A stretch of DNA of 55,931 nt from Eubacteriales bacterium. Its GTDB lineage: Bacteria; Bacillota_A; Clostridia; Lachnospirales; Lachnospiraceae. Numbering within the stretch: position 1 is the stretch's first letter; every line of letters starts with the position of its first letter. The notes under the pieces were generated by a model. It saw only the letters and a program-made list of their open reading frames with translations. It was not told where the DNA came from and made no database searches. The position numbers and the translations under genes are program-made. Shown here one piece after another: positions 1-8,800 of the stretch. The stretch covers positions 1-55,931 of the forward strand of contig JAUNJL010000010.1 in NCBI GenBank assembly GCA_030533315.1, read 5' to 3'.

Positions 1-840
1 GGGTTGTCCATACTGTTGTACCCGACCATCAGCAACAAATGGAATGAATATCGGGCAAAACAGCTGATCAGCAGCTACAGCAGTACCGTTACCGAAAGCT
101 CCGATCCGGAAGAATACCGCAGGCAGAAAGAGGAAGCCGCGGCCTACAACGGAACCATCATGCAGGAGACCCTTCCAGATGCCTTCTCCATCCGGGACGG
201 GATCCAGGATCCCCGGTACGAAGCCCTGCTGAACATGGATCAGGAAGGCCTTATGGGATCCCTGGAGATCCCGGCCATCGGGGAGACTCTTCCGATCTAC
301 CACTACACCTCCCAGGAATCCCTGGAGCGGGGCGTGGGCCATCTGTTCGGCAGCAGCCTTCCGGTGGGAGGAGAGGGAAGCCACACCGTGCTGTCTGCAC
401 ACCGGGGACTTCCCAGCGCAAAGCTGTTTACGGACCTTCCCCTTCTGGAGATGGGAGACGTGTTCTACATCCACATCCTGGGAGACACCCTGGCCTACCG
501 GGTGGATCAGATGAAAACCGTGGAGCCGGACGTGGTGGAGGACCTGGAGATCGAGGAGGGAAAGGATTATGCCACCCTTATGACCTGCACCCCCTATGGC
601 GTCAACACCCACCGTCTTCTGGTGCGGGGGCACCGGGTAGACTTCGTGGAGGAAACCTATGTGATGGAGCAGGAAAGAACGCCGAAAAAAGATACATATC
701 AAATGGGAATGCAGCTTTTGTGTGCGGCAGGAGGCGTGCTGCTGGCAGTCCTCATCGTCTGGGCCATCACCCTATATGACCAGCTGCGCAGGAAGAGAGC
801 AGAAAATCAAAAAATCCGTTGTGGCCAGAGGGGGATCTGA
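1..840 (+). CDS. Class C sortase (pilin polymerase), 5' end outside window
   Basis: Membrane-anchored cysteine transpeptidase that would join pilin subunits through the sorting signal of one and the pilin-motif lysine of the next. The reading frame is open from base 1 and its first residues (GLSILLYPTIS) match the middle of the N-terminal membrane segment of the second sortase at 4596, so the true start lies upstream. Numbering from the TTG at 4, the catalytic triad is visible: His133 in LSAHRG, Cys195 in TLMTCTPYG and Arg208 in HRLLVRG. A C-terminal hydrophobic helix (about residues 237-260) followed by basic residues is typical of class C enzymes. It lies 45 bp upstream of the pilin gene, in the same operon. 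Confident of family; its exact pilin is inferred from adjacency. Confidence 0.93.
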   Translation, partial: GLSILLYPTISNKWNEYRAKQLISSYSSTVTESSDPEEYRRQKEEAAAYNGTIMQETLPDAFSIRDGIQDPRYEALLNMDQEGLMGSLEIPAIGETLPIYHYTSQESLERGVGHLFGSSLPVGGEGSHTVLSAHRGLPSAKLFTDLPLLEMGDVFYIHILGDTLAYRVDQMKTVEPDVVEDLEIEEGKDYATLMTCTPYGVNTHRLLVRGHRVDFVEETYVMEQERTPKKDTYQMGMQLLCAAGGVLLAVLIVWAITLYDQLRRKRAENQKIRCGQRGI

Positions 841-885
841 CCCCGTGCCAGCCGGCAGATTTTAGAGGAAAGAAGGGAAGGAAGC

Positions 886-2475
886 ATGTTGAAAGGATAT
901 TTTCAGAAAAAGACTAAGAGGGGAAGGAAGCTTCTGGCAGCGATCTGTACGCTTACACTGCTGTTAGGGACACTGGTATCCGGTGCTGCCGCTTCGGAGC
1001 AGGACTGGATGCCCGACCTCACCCCAGGGGAAAAGGGTTCCCTGAAGGTGACGATGACCTACACAGATCCAAATATGCAGGAAAACAATGTGAAGACTAT
1101 GGCGGGAGTGACCGTGAAGCTGGCAAAGGTGGCGGAGCTGGCCACGGAGGGAGGATCGGCAAGATACACGCTCCTCTCCCCGTACAGCTCATCCGGCGTC
1201 CGCCTGGAGGGCATGAGCGCCTCAGAATCCAATGAGGCGGCGGCAGCGCTGGCTCCCCTGGTTCCTCATGAGGAGGTAAAAAGCGGCGTCACGGCGGCAG
1301 ACGGCGCCGTGAGCTTTGGAGATCTGACTCCGGGAATGTACCTGGTGTTCCAGGATGCCCAGGCGAATGCGGCCTACAGGGTGGACGCCATTTCCGCCAT
1401 GCTGATCTCCGTTCCCTACCCGGTTGTGGGGGCGGCGGGCAGCAGCTGGCAGTACGCCGTGGAGACCCAGCCGAAGACCGGCCTTATGGGTCCTCACAAC
1501 AACGGCTCTCTCACGGTGACAAAGCAGCTGGTGAACACCGAGACGGGACTGACCTACAATCCGCCGGAAAATACACAGCTGACCTTTTACGTGGGGCTTT
1601 TCACCGACCCGGCCTGCACCCTGCGGGCGGCGGGAACCACCGATCAGCCCATCACCTTTTTGAACAGTGATACTTCCTCCACCGTGTTCCAGAACCTGGC
1701 CACCGATGCCACCTACTACGTGGCGGAGACGGACGGCAATGGAAAGGTGGTTCCCAGCGTTCTCATAGACCAGGTGCTGTTTGTCCCAAGATTTCCCAAC
1801 GGTCAGGCGGCTGCCATTACCAGGCAGGCCCCTGCAGGGGAGCTGACCTTCCAGAATACCACCGCCGGTCTTCCCGATGGATATTATTACGGAGGGACCC
1901 TGACCATCACCAAGCGGACGGTGATGGACGGGATGGATTATGAGACGAAGGATACCTTTTACGCAGCCGTGTTTGAGGATGAGGCTTTGACAAAGAGATC
2001 CAGCGACGTGCTGGCCCTGGATATGAATGGAAAGAGCCAGGTGAGCACCTCCCTGGAGGTGAGCATCGGGGAATCGGAAACCGATGCCGCCACCTATTAC
2101 GTGGCGGAGACGGACGCCAGCGGAAAACCGTTGAAAAATGGAGACGGCCTGGACTTTACCATTTCCCTCAATAAGGAAGGGGGAAAGGTGACCTTGACTC
2201 CGGCAAGCCCTGACGAGGAAGTGGTCATTACCAACCGCTTTACCGAGGAAGAGCCGGCGTCCACGCCTACGCCCATTCCCACGGCGTCTCCGGGATCCCA
2301 GAATCAGGGAGGCGGCTCCGGCAGACCGGCGGAAGACAGAAGCTCCTCCGTGGCAAGTCCCAGAACGGGAGACGATACGCCCTTGGCAGGTTTCATCCTT
2401 CTGGCAGGCGCAGCCCTGCTTCTGGGAGGCGTAGTGACGGCCATAAAGGGAAGAAGGCAGGACCGGGAAGGATAA
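886..2475 (+). CDS. LPXTG-type backbone pilin (SpaA/Cna-B fold)
   Basis: Secreted major pilus subunit of 529 residues. The N-terminus has a signal peptide with basic residues, a hydrophobic core and an AAA-SEQ cleavage region near residue 37. A good pilin motif is present, WQYAVETQPK at 188-197 (W-x3-V-x3-P-K), whose Lys197 is the expected attachment point for polymerisation. Two E-box-like segments (YYVAETDGNG and YYVAETDASG) suggest Cna-B domains with internal isopeptide bonds. The C-terminus has a Ser/Thr/Pro-rich stalk, the sorting signal SPRTG (491-495, a variant of LPXTG), a hydrophobic helix and a basic tail. The start is preceded by a GGAAGGAAGC-type ribosome binding site. It sits between the two class C sortases and is their likely substrate. 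The non-canonical SPRTG is worth noting because sortase specificity would have to match it. Confidence 0.93.
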   Translation: MLKGYFQKKTKRGRKLLAAICTLTLLLGTLVSGAAASEQDWMPDLTPGEKGSLKVTMTYTDPNMQENNVKTMAGVTVKLAKVAELATEGGSARYTLLSPYSSSGVRLEGMSASESNEAAAALAPLVPHEEVKSGVTAADGAVSFGDLTPGMYLVFQDAQANAAYRVDAISAMLISVPYPVVGAAGSSWQYAVETQPKTGLMGPHNNGSLTVTKQLVNTETGLTYNPPENTQLTFYVGLFTDPACTLRAAGTTDQPITFLNSDTSSTVFQNLATDATYYVAETDGNGKVVPSVLIDQVLFVPRFPNGQAAAITRQAPAGELTFQNTTAGLPDGYYYGGTLTITKRTVMDGMDYETKDTFYAAVFEDEALTKRSSDVLALDMNGKSQVSTSLEVSIGESETDAATYYVAETDASGKPLKNGDGLDFTISLNKEGGKVTLTPASPDEEVVITNRFTEEEPASTPTPIPTASPGSQNQGGGSGRPAEDRSSSVASPRTGDDTPLAGFILLAGAALLLGGVVTAIKGRRQDREG

Positions 2476-2535
2476 GAGGCAAGCTTAGGTATAGAAATAA
2501 AGAATGACATAAAATAGGAAATAAAAAATAAAGAG

Positions 2536-2604
2536 AAAAAGCTGTCCGAAAAAGACTTGTCAACAAGGGGAAAAAGATGTATAAAGTGGGGAGGACAGCT
2601 TTTT
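2536..2604. repeat. 12-bp perfect inverted repeat in pilin-regulator spacer
   Basis: The arms AAAAAGCTGTCC (2536-2547) and GGACAGCTTTTT (2593-2604) are exact reverse complements separated by 45 bases. The right arm ends in five T and is followed by CG, so it could work as a weak terminator after the pilin gene with an unusually long loop, or as a regulatory leader for the small gene at 2664. I see no ORF inside the loop. Confidence 0.6.
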
Positions 2605-2663
2605 CGTAACCGTTGGGATATGAGGACGGTTGCGAAGGGATGCTTCCGGAGGTGAAAACAAAA

Positions 2664-2864
2664 ATGAAACAGGGACAAAAACAGACGTTTCTCATAGAAG
2701 TGGAGGACACACAGAATATGAGCTGGCAGGGCCGGGTGGAATGGATCCAGGGCGGCAAGCGCCGCTGCTTCCGAAGCGTGATGGAGCTGCTGCGTCTCAT
2801 GGACTCTGTGGTGGAGGACGGGGAAAAGACGAAGGAGGAGTCCCTGGAAGATCAGACAGGGTGA
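2664..2864 (+). CDS. Small 'SWQG' domain protein, pilus locus
   Basis: A 66-residue protein of unknown function. I chose the ATG at 2664 because GGAGGTG (2648-2654) lies 9 bases upstream; the longer upstream reading has no ribosome binding site. The sequence has a beta-rich core with the pattern TFLIEV...MSWQGRV...CFRSVMELLRLMDS. The same pattern (TFDIVVV...VSWQGYV...FRSEVELL) recurs in the C-terminal half of the protein at 4105, so both belong to one unnamed family. No signal peptide or membrane helix is seen. Its stop overlaps or abuts the start of the BTAD regulator (GTGA at 2861), so the two are probably co-translated, and a regulatory or accessory role in pilus expression is an inference only. 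Confidence 0.75.
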   Translation: MKQGQKQTFLIEVEDTQNMSWQGRVEWIQGGKRRCFRSVMELLRLMDSVVEDGEKTKEESLEDQTG

Positions 2865-2869
2865 TCAGT

Positions 2870-4081
2870 ATGGATAAAATGAAAATGCAGTTGTTTGGTC
2901 GGTTTGTGCTTTCCGATGGCAATGTGATCATCAGCGAGGATACCTTGCGTTCCGGCCGCCTTACCAATCTTCTGGCGTATTTGATCGTGCACCGGAGCCA
3001 GGTGCTCACCCAGCAGAAGCTGATCGAGCTTTTGCCGGACAGCGGCGGGAAAAATCCAGAGAATACCTTGCGGAACCTGATGTACCGCCTGCGGAACGAG
3101 CTGAAGGTGCTGGGGGACAGAAAGTTCGTGTGTACCCTGCCGGGCTCCTACCAGTGGAATCCAGAGGTGCAGGTGGAGACGGATCTGGAGGAATACGAGA
3201 GGAATGCGGAGCGCCTTTTGCAGGAGGACCTGGAGGAGGAGCAGAAAAAGGAGCTGTGCGAGAGGATCATCAGCGGCTATCGGGGAAATATTTCCGCCAA
3301 GGTGGCCGGCGAGCTGTGGGCCATCCCCCGGGTCACCAGGTATCAGATGGTGTACCTGCGGACGGTGAAGCAGCTTTGTGAGATCTATTCCAGGAGAGGC
3401 TGGTGGGAGGAGCAGGAGCAGCTTTGTATGCAGGCTCTGAGCGTGGATGCCTATGACGAGGAGCTTCACTGCCTTCACATCCGAAGCCTGTACCGCCAGA
3501 AAAAGATCGATCAGGCCATGCGGAGCTATGAGAAGACCAAGCGGATGTTCTATGAGAACCTGGGCGTAAGCAATCAGGAGAAGCTCCAGGGCGTTTTCCG
3601 GGAAATGCTCTCGGACAACGGGAACACCATGACGGACATCCGGGGGTTGATGATGGATATGCGGGAGCAGGAGCGGCCCAACGGTTCCTTTTTCTGCGAC
3701 TATCAGATCTTCCGGGAGGTGTACCGGATCGAGGCCAGGCGGGTGGAGCGGCTGGGGATGGCGGAGTACGTGGTGCTTTTGACCCTGCGCCGCACCAGTG
3801 AGCTATGGAAAAATTCCCTGTCGGACAGCGGCCTTCTGAAGGAAATGAAAAGGCTGGAGGCCATCGTCTACGAGGCTCTCCGCACGGGGGACGTGGCCAC
3901 CAGGTTCAGTCCCACCCAGGTGCTGATCCTTTTGCCCGGGTGCTCCTATGAGAACAGTCTCATGGTGGTGGAGCGGATCCAGAGAAGCTTCAAGAAGCAG
4001 ATAGGAAAACGCCAGATCGAGCTGGTTTATGAATTGGAGGAGATCGGTCCCGGAGGGGGAACGAAGGCGGCAGACGCCTGA
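2870..4081 (+). CDS. BTAD-domain transcriptional regulator with degenerate cyclase-like C-terminus
   Basis: Cytoplasmic DNA-binding regulator of 403 residues. Residues 1-90 form an OmpR/SARP-type winged helix (RLTNLLAYLIVH, NTLRNLMYRLRNEL). Residues about 95-250 form the helical bacterial transcriptional activation domain (TDLEEYERNAERL ... YDEELHCLHIRSLYRQKKIDQAMRSYEKTKRMFYENLGV). The last 130 residues resemble a degenerate GGDEF/nucleotide-cyclase fold: RTGDVATRFSPTQVLILLPG sits where the GGDEF hairpin would be but lacks the catalytic motif. A GTG at 2861 that overlaps the previous stop is an alternative start; ATG 2870 is preferred for its position just after the overlap. It probably controls the surrounding pilus genes. 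The C-terminal assignment is inferred from pattern and needs structural comparison. Confidence 0.85.
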   Translation: MDKMKMQLFGRFVLSDGNVIISEDTLRSGRLTNLLAYLIVHRSQVLTQQKLIELLPDSGGKNPENTLRNLMYRLRNELKVLGDRKFVCTLPGSYQWNPEVQVETDLEEYERNAERLLQEDLEEEQKKELCERIISGYRGNISAKVAGELWAIPRVTRYQMVYLRTVKQLCEIYSRRGWWEEQEQLCMQALSVDAYDEELHCLHIRSLYRQKKIDQAMRSYEKTKRMFYENLGVSNQEKLQGVFREMLSDNGNTMTDIRGLMMDMREQERPNGSFFCDYQIFREVYRIEARRVERLGMAEYVVLLTLRRTSELWKNSLSDSGLLKEMKRLEAIVYEALRTGDVATRFSPTQVLILLPGCSYENSLMVVERIQRSFKKQIGKRQIELVYELEEIGPGGGTKAADA

Positions 4082-4104
4082 GAGATCTGCGGAAAGGGGA
4101 ATGA

Positions 4105-4554
4105 ATGGCGGGACAAAAAAACAGAGGGTATCCCATGAACGGGATCAGAGTCTGCGTGGATCATTCCGGGAGCGACATGGGAGGACGGGCATACAGCAAG
4201 CTGTGGGAGCGGCCCCTGGTTTTTCGGTCGGGTTCCCAGCTTTTGGTCCAGGCGGACCGGCTTTTTGACAAATGTGGTTATCCTCAGACCTTTCAGGAGA
4301 AGCGCAGCTTCCTTCGGGAGGAGGGCGGGCAGGGAGGATACCGACTGCCCAGGGAGAGGATGAAGGATGAGGAGATCCTGTCAAAGTGGGGCGGTGCCAT
4401 GACTTTTGACATCGTGGTGGTGAGCAGGCGCCGGGTGAGCTGGCAGGGGTACGTGAGAAATATGGATGGGAAGACTTTGGAGTTTCGCAGCGAGGTGGAG
4501 CTTTTGGCGGGCCTGAAGCTTTTGTCGGGCAGGAAAGGACAGGGCAATGGTTAG
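4105..4554 (+). CDS. 'SWQG' domain protein with N-terminal extension
   Basis: A 149-residue cytoplasmic protein of unknown function. Its C-terminal 50 residues (MTFDIVVVSRRRVSWQGYV ... FRSEVELLAGLKLL) repeat the domain of the small protein at 2664. The N-terminal 95 residues (VCVDHSGSDMGGRAYSKLW, then QTFQEKRSFLREE) match nothing I recognise. The start at 4105 follows GGAAAGGGG by about five bases; a second in-frame ATG at 4135 is possible. It lies between the BTAD regulator (24 bp away) and the second sortase (42 bp away), clearly in the same operon. Confidence 0.7.
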   Translation: MAGQKNRGYPMNGIRVCVDHSGSDMGGRAYSKLWERPLVFRSGSQLLVQADRLFDKCGYPQTFQEKRSFLREEGGQGGYRLPRERMKDEEILSKWGGAMTFDIVVVSRRRVSWQGYVRNMDGKTLEFRSEVELLAGLKLLSGRKGQGNG

Positions 4555-4595
4555 CGGAGGCCTGGTTTTCCCGCAGATACAGGAAGTAGGAAGCA

Positions 4596-5522
4596 ATGGC
4601 AGATCATAAGAAAAAGAAAAAGACATCCCGGTGGGCCTATGCTTTTATGGCCCTGGGATTCCTGGCGGGGCTGGGGATCTTGCTTTACCCGACCATCAGT
4701 GACCTGTGGAACAATTACCGGAACCAGCAGCTGATCTCGGAGTACAGCAGCGCGGTGGAGGAGCTGGAGCCGGAGGATTACACGGAGCTTTGGGAGGAGG
4801 CCCGGGCCTACAATCAGGAACACCGGGTGAATACCATTATGGACGCCTTTGACCAGGAGAAGGGGGACTACGTGCTCAGTCATCCCTACGACCAGATCCT
4901 GAACCCCATGGGGAACGAGATCATGGGCTATGTGGAGATCCCCAAGATCAACGTCAGGCTGGCCATCTACCACGGAGTGGGGGCGGAGGCTCTGGAGAAC
5001 GGCTGCGGCCACATCGAGGGTACCAGCCTTCCCATCGGCGGGGTGGGAAACCATGCGGCGCTGTCCGCTCACCGGGGCCTTCCCAGTGCGAAGCTGTTTA
5101 CCGACCTGGATCAGCTGGAGGAGGGAGACCTGTTCCTGATCCGGGTGCTGGACGAGGTGCTGGCCTACCGGGTGGATCAGATCCTCACCGTCCTTCCCCA
5201 GGAAACGGAGGCCCTGGCCATCCAGGAGGACAAGGATCTGGTCACCCTGGTCACCTGTACCCCCTACGGGGTCAATTCCCACCGGCTTCTTGTCCGGGGA
5301 GTGCGCACGGAGTATCAGGAGGAGGATGAGAAGGAGCAGGGAAGCGGCATTGTCCTTCGGAACCCTCTGGAGGGGACAAGCCGAAAGCAGAAGCTGCTGG
5401 TGACGGCCCTCCTGGCTTTCCTGGTATTTTTGTTCCTGCTGGGGCTCCTCTTGAAGCTGAGTGACCGGAGAAAGAGGAAAAGGGCAGAAGGGGAGAAGAA
5501 AAAACAGGAGAAGGGAGACTGA
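4596..5522 (+). CDS. Class C sortase (pilin polymerase)
   Basis: Complete 308-residue paralogue of the sortase at the window start. It has an N-terminal membrane helix (AYAFMALGFLAGLGILLYP), an extracellular catalytic domain with His159 (LSAHRG), Cys221 (TLVTCTPYG) and Arg234 (HRLLVRG), and a second hydrophobic helix near the C-terminus (LLVTALLAFLVFLFLLGLLL) followed by a highly basic tail. Two membrane anchors are typical of class C sortases. No obvious lid motif (DPW/DPF) is visible; DYVLSHPYDQILN at about 90-102 occupies that position. It is the last gene of the pilus operon and is followed by a strong terminator. Having two class C enzymes but one visible pilin suggests that other pilins lie upstream of the window or that one enzyme anchors rather than polymerises. 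Confidence 0.94.
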   Translation: MADHKKKKKTSRWAYAFMALGFLAGLGILLYPTISDLWNNYRNQQLISEYSSAVEELEPEDYTELWEEARAYNQEHRVNTIMDAFDQEKGDYVLSHPYDQILNPMGNEIMGYVEIPKINVRLAIYHGVGAEALENGCGHIEGTSLPIGGVGNHAALSAHRGLPSAKLFTDLDQLEEGDLFLIRVLDEVLAYRVDQILTVLPQETEALAIQEDKDLVTLVTCTPYGVNSHRLLVRGVRTEYQEEDEKEQGSGIVLRNPLEGTSRKQKLLVTALLAFLVFLFLLGLLLKLSDRRKRKRAEGEKKKQEKGD

Positions 5523-5536
5523 GGACCTTCCTTTCC

Positions 5537-5580
5537 AAGGGAGTCTTTTTCGGAAAAATCTGAAAAAGGCTCCCTTTTTT
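5537..5580 (+). terminator. Rho-independent terminator of pilus operon
   Basis: A 14-bp stem, AAGGGAGTCTTTTT (5537-5550) against AAAAAGGCTCCCTT (5563-5576) with one G-T wobble and a 12-base loop, ends in a run of T. It lies 15 bases after the sortase stop. Confidence 0.9.
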
Positions 5581-5684
5581 GCCCTTAAAAAGCCTATTCT
5601 GGAGATTTTTTCAGGGGGGGGGGTAGAGAGGATATTTTTTACACAAATGGAAACATAAAATAACAAAACACCCCGAAAAAAGAG

Positions 5685-5713
5685 TGGAAAATGCGAAATA
5701 GATAGTGTACAAT
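5685..5713 (+). promoter_or_regulatory. Promoter of the c-di-GMP gene, in a 329-base gene-free stretch
   Basis: TGGAAA (5685-5690), a 17-base spacer and TACAAT (5708-5713) preceded by TG give a plausible sigma-A promoter about 140 bases before the start at 5852. The 5523-5851 gap also holds the pilus terminator, a run of ten G at 5614-5623, and a leader (5720-5851) in which segments around ATGAC and GTCAT could pair. No known riboswitch, including the c-di-GMP classes, was recognised in that leader. Confidence 0.6.
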
Positions 5714-5851
5714 AAACGGAGAGAAAGGATTTTGGCATGGTGATGACCGCCGGTCTGTTGGAGAGGCCGTCATTGCCTGCTTAGTGCGGACGATATAGGG
5801 GTGTCAGGATATGACATCGGGAAATATCGTGTCGGGATGAGAGGAAACACT

Positions 5852-8800
5852 ATGGGGGAAACTATAAGAGAGGCGGACATGGAGATTCTGGACTCCAAGG
5901 AGCTGATGGAGCAGTACCAGCGGCTTCAGGAGAAAGCGTCCAAGGATTCTCTTACCGGATTGCTGAATCGGGGAGCGGTGGAAAGATATGTGAGACAGAG
6001 GCTGAGCACGATGGGCCCAGAGGACTCCTGCGCTCTTTTGATCGTGGATCTGGACCGCTTTAAAAACGTCAATGACTCCATGGGACACCAGGCGGGGGAT
6101 GCGGTGCTCCGAAGGAGCGCCAGGATCCTGTCGGGGCTGTTCCGGGCGACGGACATCGTGGGACGTTTGGGAGGCGATGAGTTTGTGGCCTTTCTGGGAG
6201 GGCGGATCAATGAGGAGATCTGTCAGAAAAAGGGAGAGGCCATCTGCGAGCATCTGCAGCTGACCATGGAGGACGGCTCCGGGCTGACGGTGACCGCCAG
6301 CGTGGGGATCTGTCTTTCCAGAGGCGGCGAGCGGAGCTTCGAGGATCTGTACCGTCTTGCGGATGAGGCGCTGTACGAGTCGAAGCGGGGAGGGCGGAGG
6401 CGTTACCGCATCAAGCTGGACGCCCATGAGAAGATTCCCGCCCAGGCAAGGGATTACGGCGTCAGTACCATCAGGCTGACCCAGATCCTGGAATATATGG
6501 ACAGCGGGGTGGCTCTTTTGGAGCCAAACGAAGGCCTGTCGGTGATCTACATGAGTCCGGGGCTGCGGCGCACCATGGGGCTGGAAAAGATGGACTGTGC
6601 CGACATGAATTTTCGCAGGATGGTCTTCCGGGAGGACTCCCACGTCTTCTCCCGCATGGTGAAGAAGGCCATGGCCGGAGGAGAGGTGAACCAGAGCGTC
6701 CGCCTTCTGCGGCCAGAGGGAAAGAGGATCTGGTGCCGAATCCGCATTGCGGAGGTGGACTACGAGGAGAACCGGCGGGCGCTGATGCTGGCGGTGACGG
6801 ACATCTCCGACTTGAAGGAGAAGGAGCGGGTCCTGAAAAGAAAGAATGAGCGGCTGCAGGCGGCCTTTGACCAGACCGGGCAGGGCATCTGGGAGGTGGA
6901 TTTGTCCGCCGGGATGTTTCGGATGATGGGAAACGACGGGATCTTTGCCGCACAGGGCAAGGGATGGATCGAGTTTCCCGAGGGGCTTTTGTCCTCTGGA
7001 TGGGTACATAAGGAGTCGGAGCAGCTTCTGAGAGAGTTTGCCGGGGAGATGTATGCCGGCAAGGTCAAGGGCTACGGCAATTTTATCCTGCTGTACAGGG
7101 AGAGCGGCACCTACGGGTGGGCCACCCTGTCCTACAGCACCATTTTTGACGATCAGGGGCGGGCGGTGCGGGCCGTGGGTATCGTGGAGAATCTGGGCCA
7201 TAAGAACGCCGCCCTGCCCCGGAGGCCTCACCTCCAGAGGCAGATCCCGGAGCCTCAGCTGCCTTACCTGGTGCTGGGCCTGAAGGCGGATCTGACGGGG
7301 GACCGGGTGGAGGAGATCTGGAACGAGGGGAAAAACCGAATGGGGAACCCTGAGTGGAAGGATTATGCCTCCATTTTGCAGCGGGGAGCCTCCCGGTTCT
7401 TCAGCAAGACGGACAGCCAGAAGTTTCTGAAGACCTTTGACAGGGAGACGCTCCTGGCGGCCTTTGAAAGAGGCGAATACTGGCATATGATGGAGTATCA
7501 GCGGGTGGACGGAAGCGGTGACATCCAGTGGGTCATGCTTTCCGCAAACCTTTACCAGGACCGGAAGACCGGGACGGTGCGCCTGTTTGCCACGGCCCGG
7601 CGCATCCAGCAGAGGAGAGGCTGGGAGAAGGCGCTGAAGGTGGAGATCGTCAGGGACCCGGTGACGAAGCTGTACAGCCGGGGCACCTTCCGGACCATGG
7701 TGGAGATGCTGATGAACAAGAGAGAGTCCTCCGGCTGCGGGATGGCGCTGATCCACGTGGGAGGCCCTCTCAGTATCTATGGACAGGATCTGGTGCGGGC
7801 GGACCGTCTCCGTTATTACATTGTGACGGCCTTGGGCACGGCCCTGGATCCCATCTGTATCATGGGGCAGCACAGCGAGGACAAGATCCTGGTGTTTTTC
7901 CCGCACATCGGCTCGGAGGATCAGTTCCGGGAGATTCTGAAAAGCGCTTTCGAGTATGTACGCAGCGTCCTGGAGGACACGGTGGACGTGGAGAGGCTGC
8001 GGTTCATAGCCGGGGCCGTGTGGGGCACTGCCAGGGATTCCAGCTATGAGCGGATGCTCCATGCGGCGAAGCAGCTTTGTGAGAGCTGGTGGAACGCCGC
8101 CTATGACAAGGTGGTGTTCCCGGAGGAGTCGGAGGACTGGAGATGGCAGGAGCTGAAGCGGGACACGGAGAATGACCAGATGTGCACGCCTGTCCAGGAG
8201 ATGGAGCGTCCCTTGACTGAGGCGGAGAAGGACGTGGCCCTGGGCTGCGTGTCCGCTATGCTCATGTCGGATTCCTTGGAATATTCCCAGCAGACGGTAC
8301 TGAGCTATCTGGGAGACTTTTATAAAGCGGATCGTACTTACCTTCTGAAGCTGTCCGGCGACAAGGGCACGGTGACCATGCCCTGCGAGTGGACCACGGC
8401 GGGAAAGCACAGCATTCAGCAGCTGATCTTCGGCCTGGCGGTGGGACGGCTTCCGATCCTGGAGAAATGTCTCCTGAAAAAATGTCCCCTGTTCCTTACA
8501 AGGGATATCGTTCAGGAGGACAAGCGGAAGACAGCCTGGCGGTTCATGATCTTCCCCATGACGGAGAATGGACAGATCGACAGCTTTTTATGTGTGGAGA
8601 ACGCCAGGGAGAATCATATGGAGGCGGCCCTGCCCTCTTATCTCATCCCTCATCTTTTGCGGGAGAAGGATCGGGATTACCGGGTGGGGATGAAGCACCG
8701 GGACAACAGGGGCAAGGGAGTGCTGGGAAAGCACGAGGATCTGCCGAACCTGCGGTCCTATATGGAGATGATCCACGAGTTTACCTCGGAGAATTATTCC

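Noticed and set aside
5714..5851. Possible c-di-GMP riboswitch in the leader of the GGDEF-EAL gene
   Set aside because: The conserved core sequences of the known c-di-GMP aptamers were not found; only weak pairing is visible.
5804..8410. 868-codon open frame on the minus strand
   Set aside because: It lies opposite the c-di-GMP gene, has no domain pattern and an odd Pro/His/Leu-rich composition. This is a by-product of high-GC codon use on the other strand.
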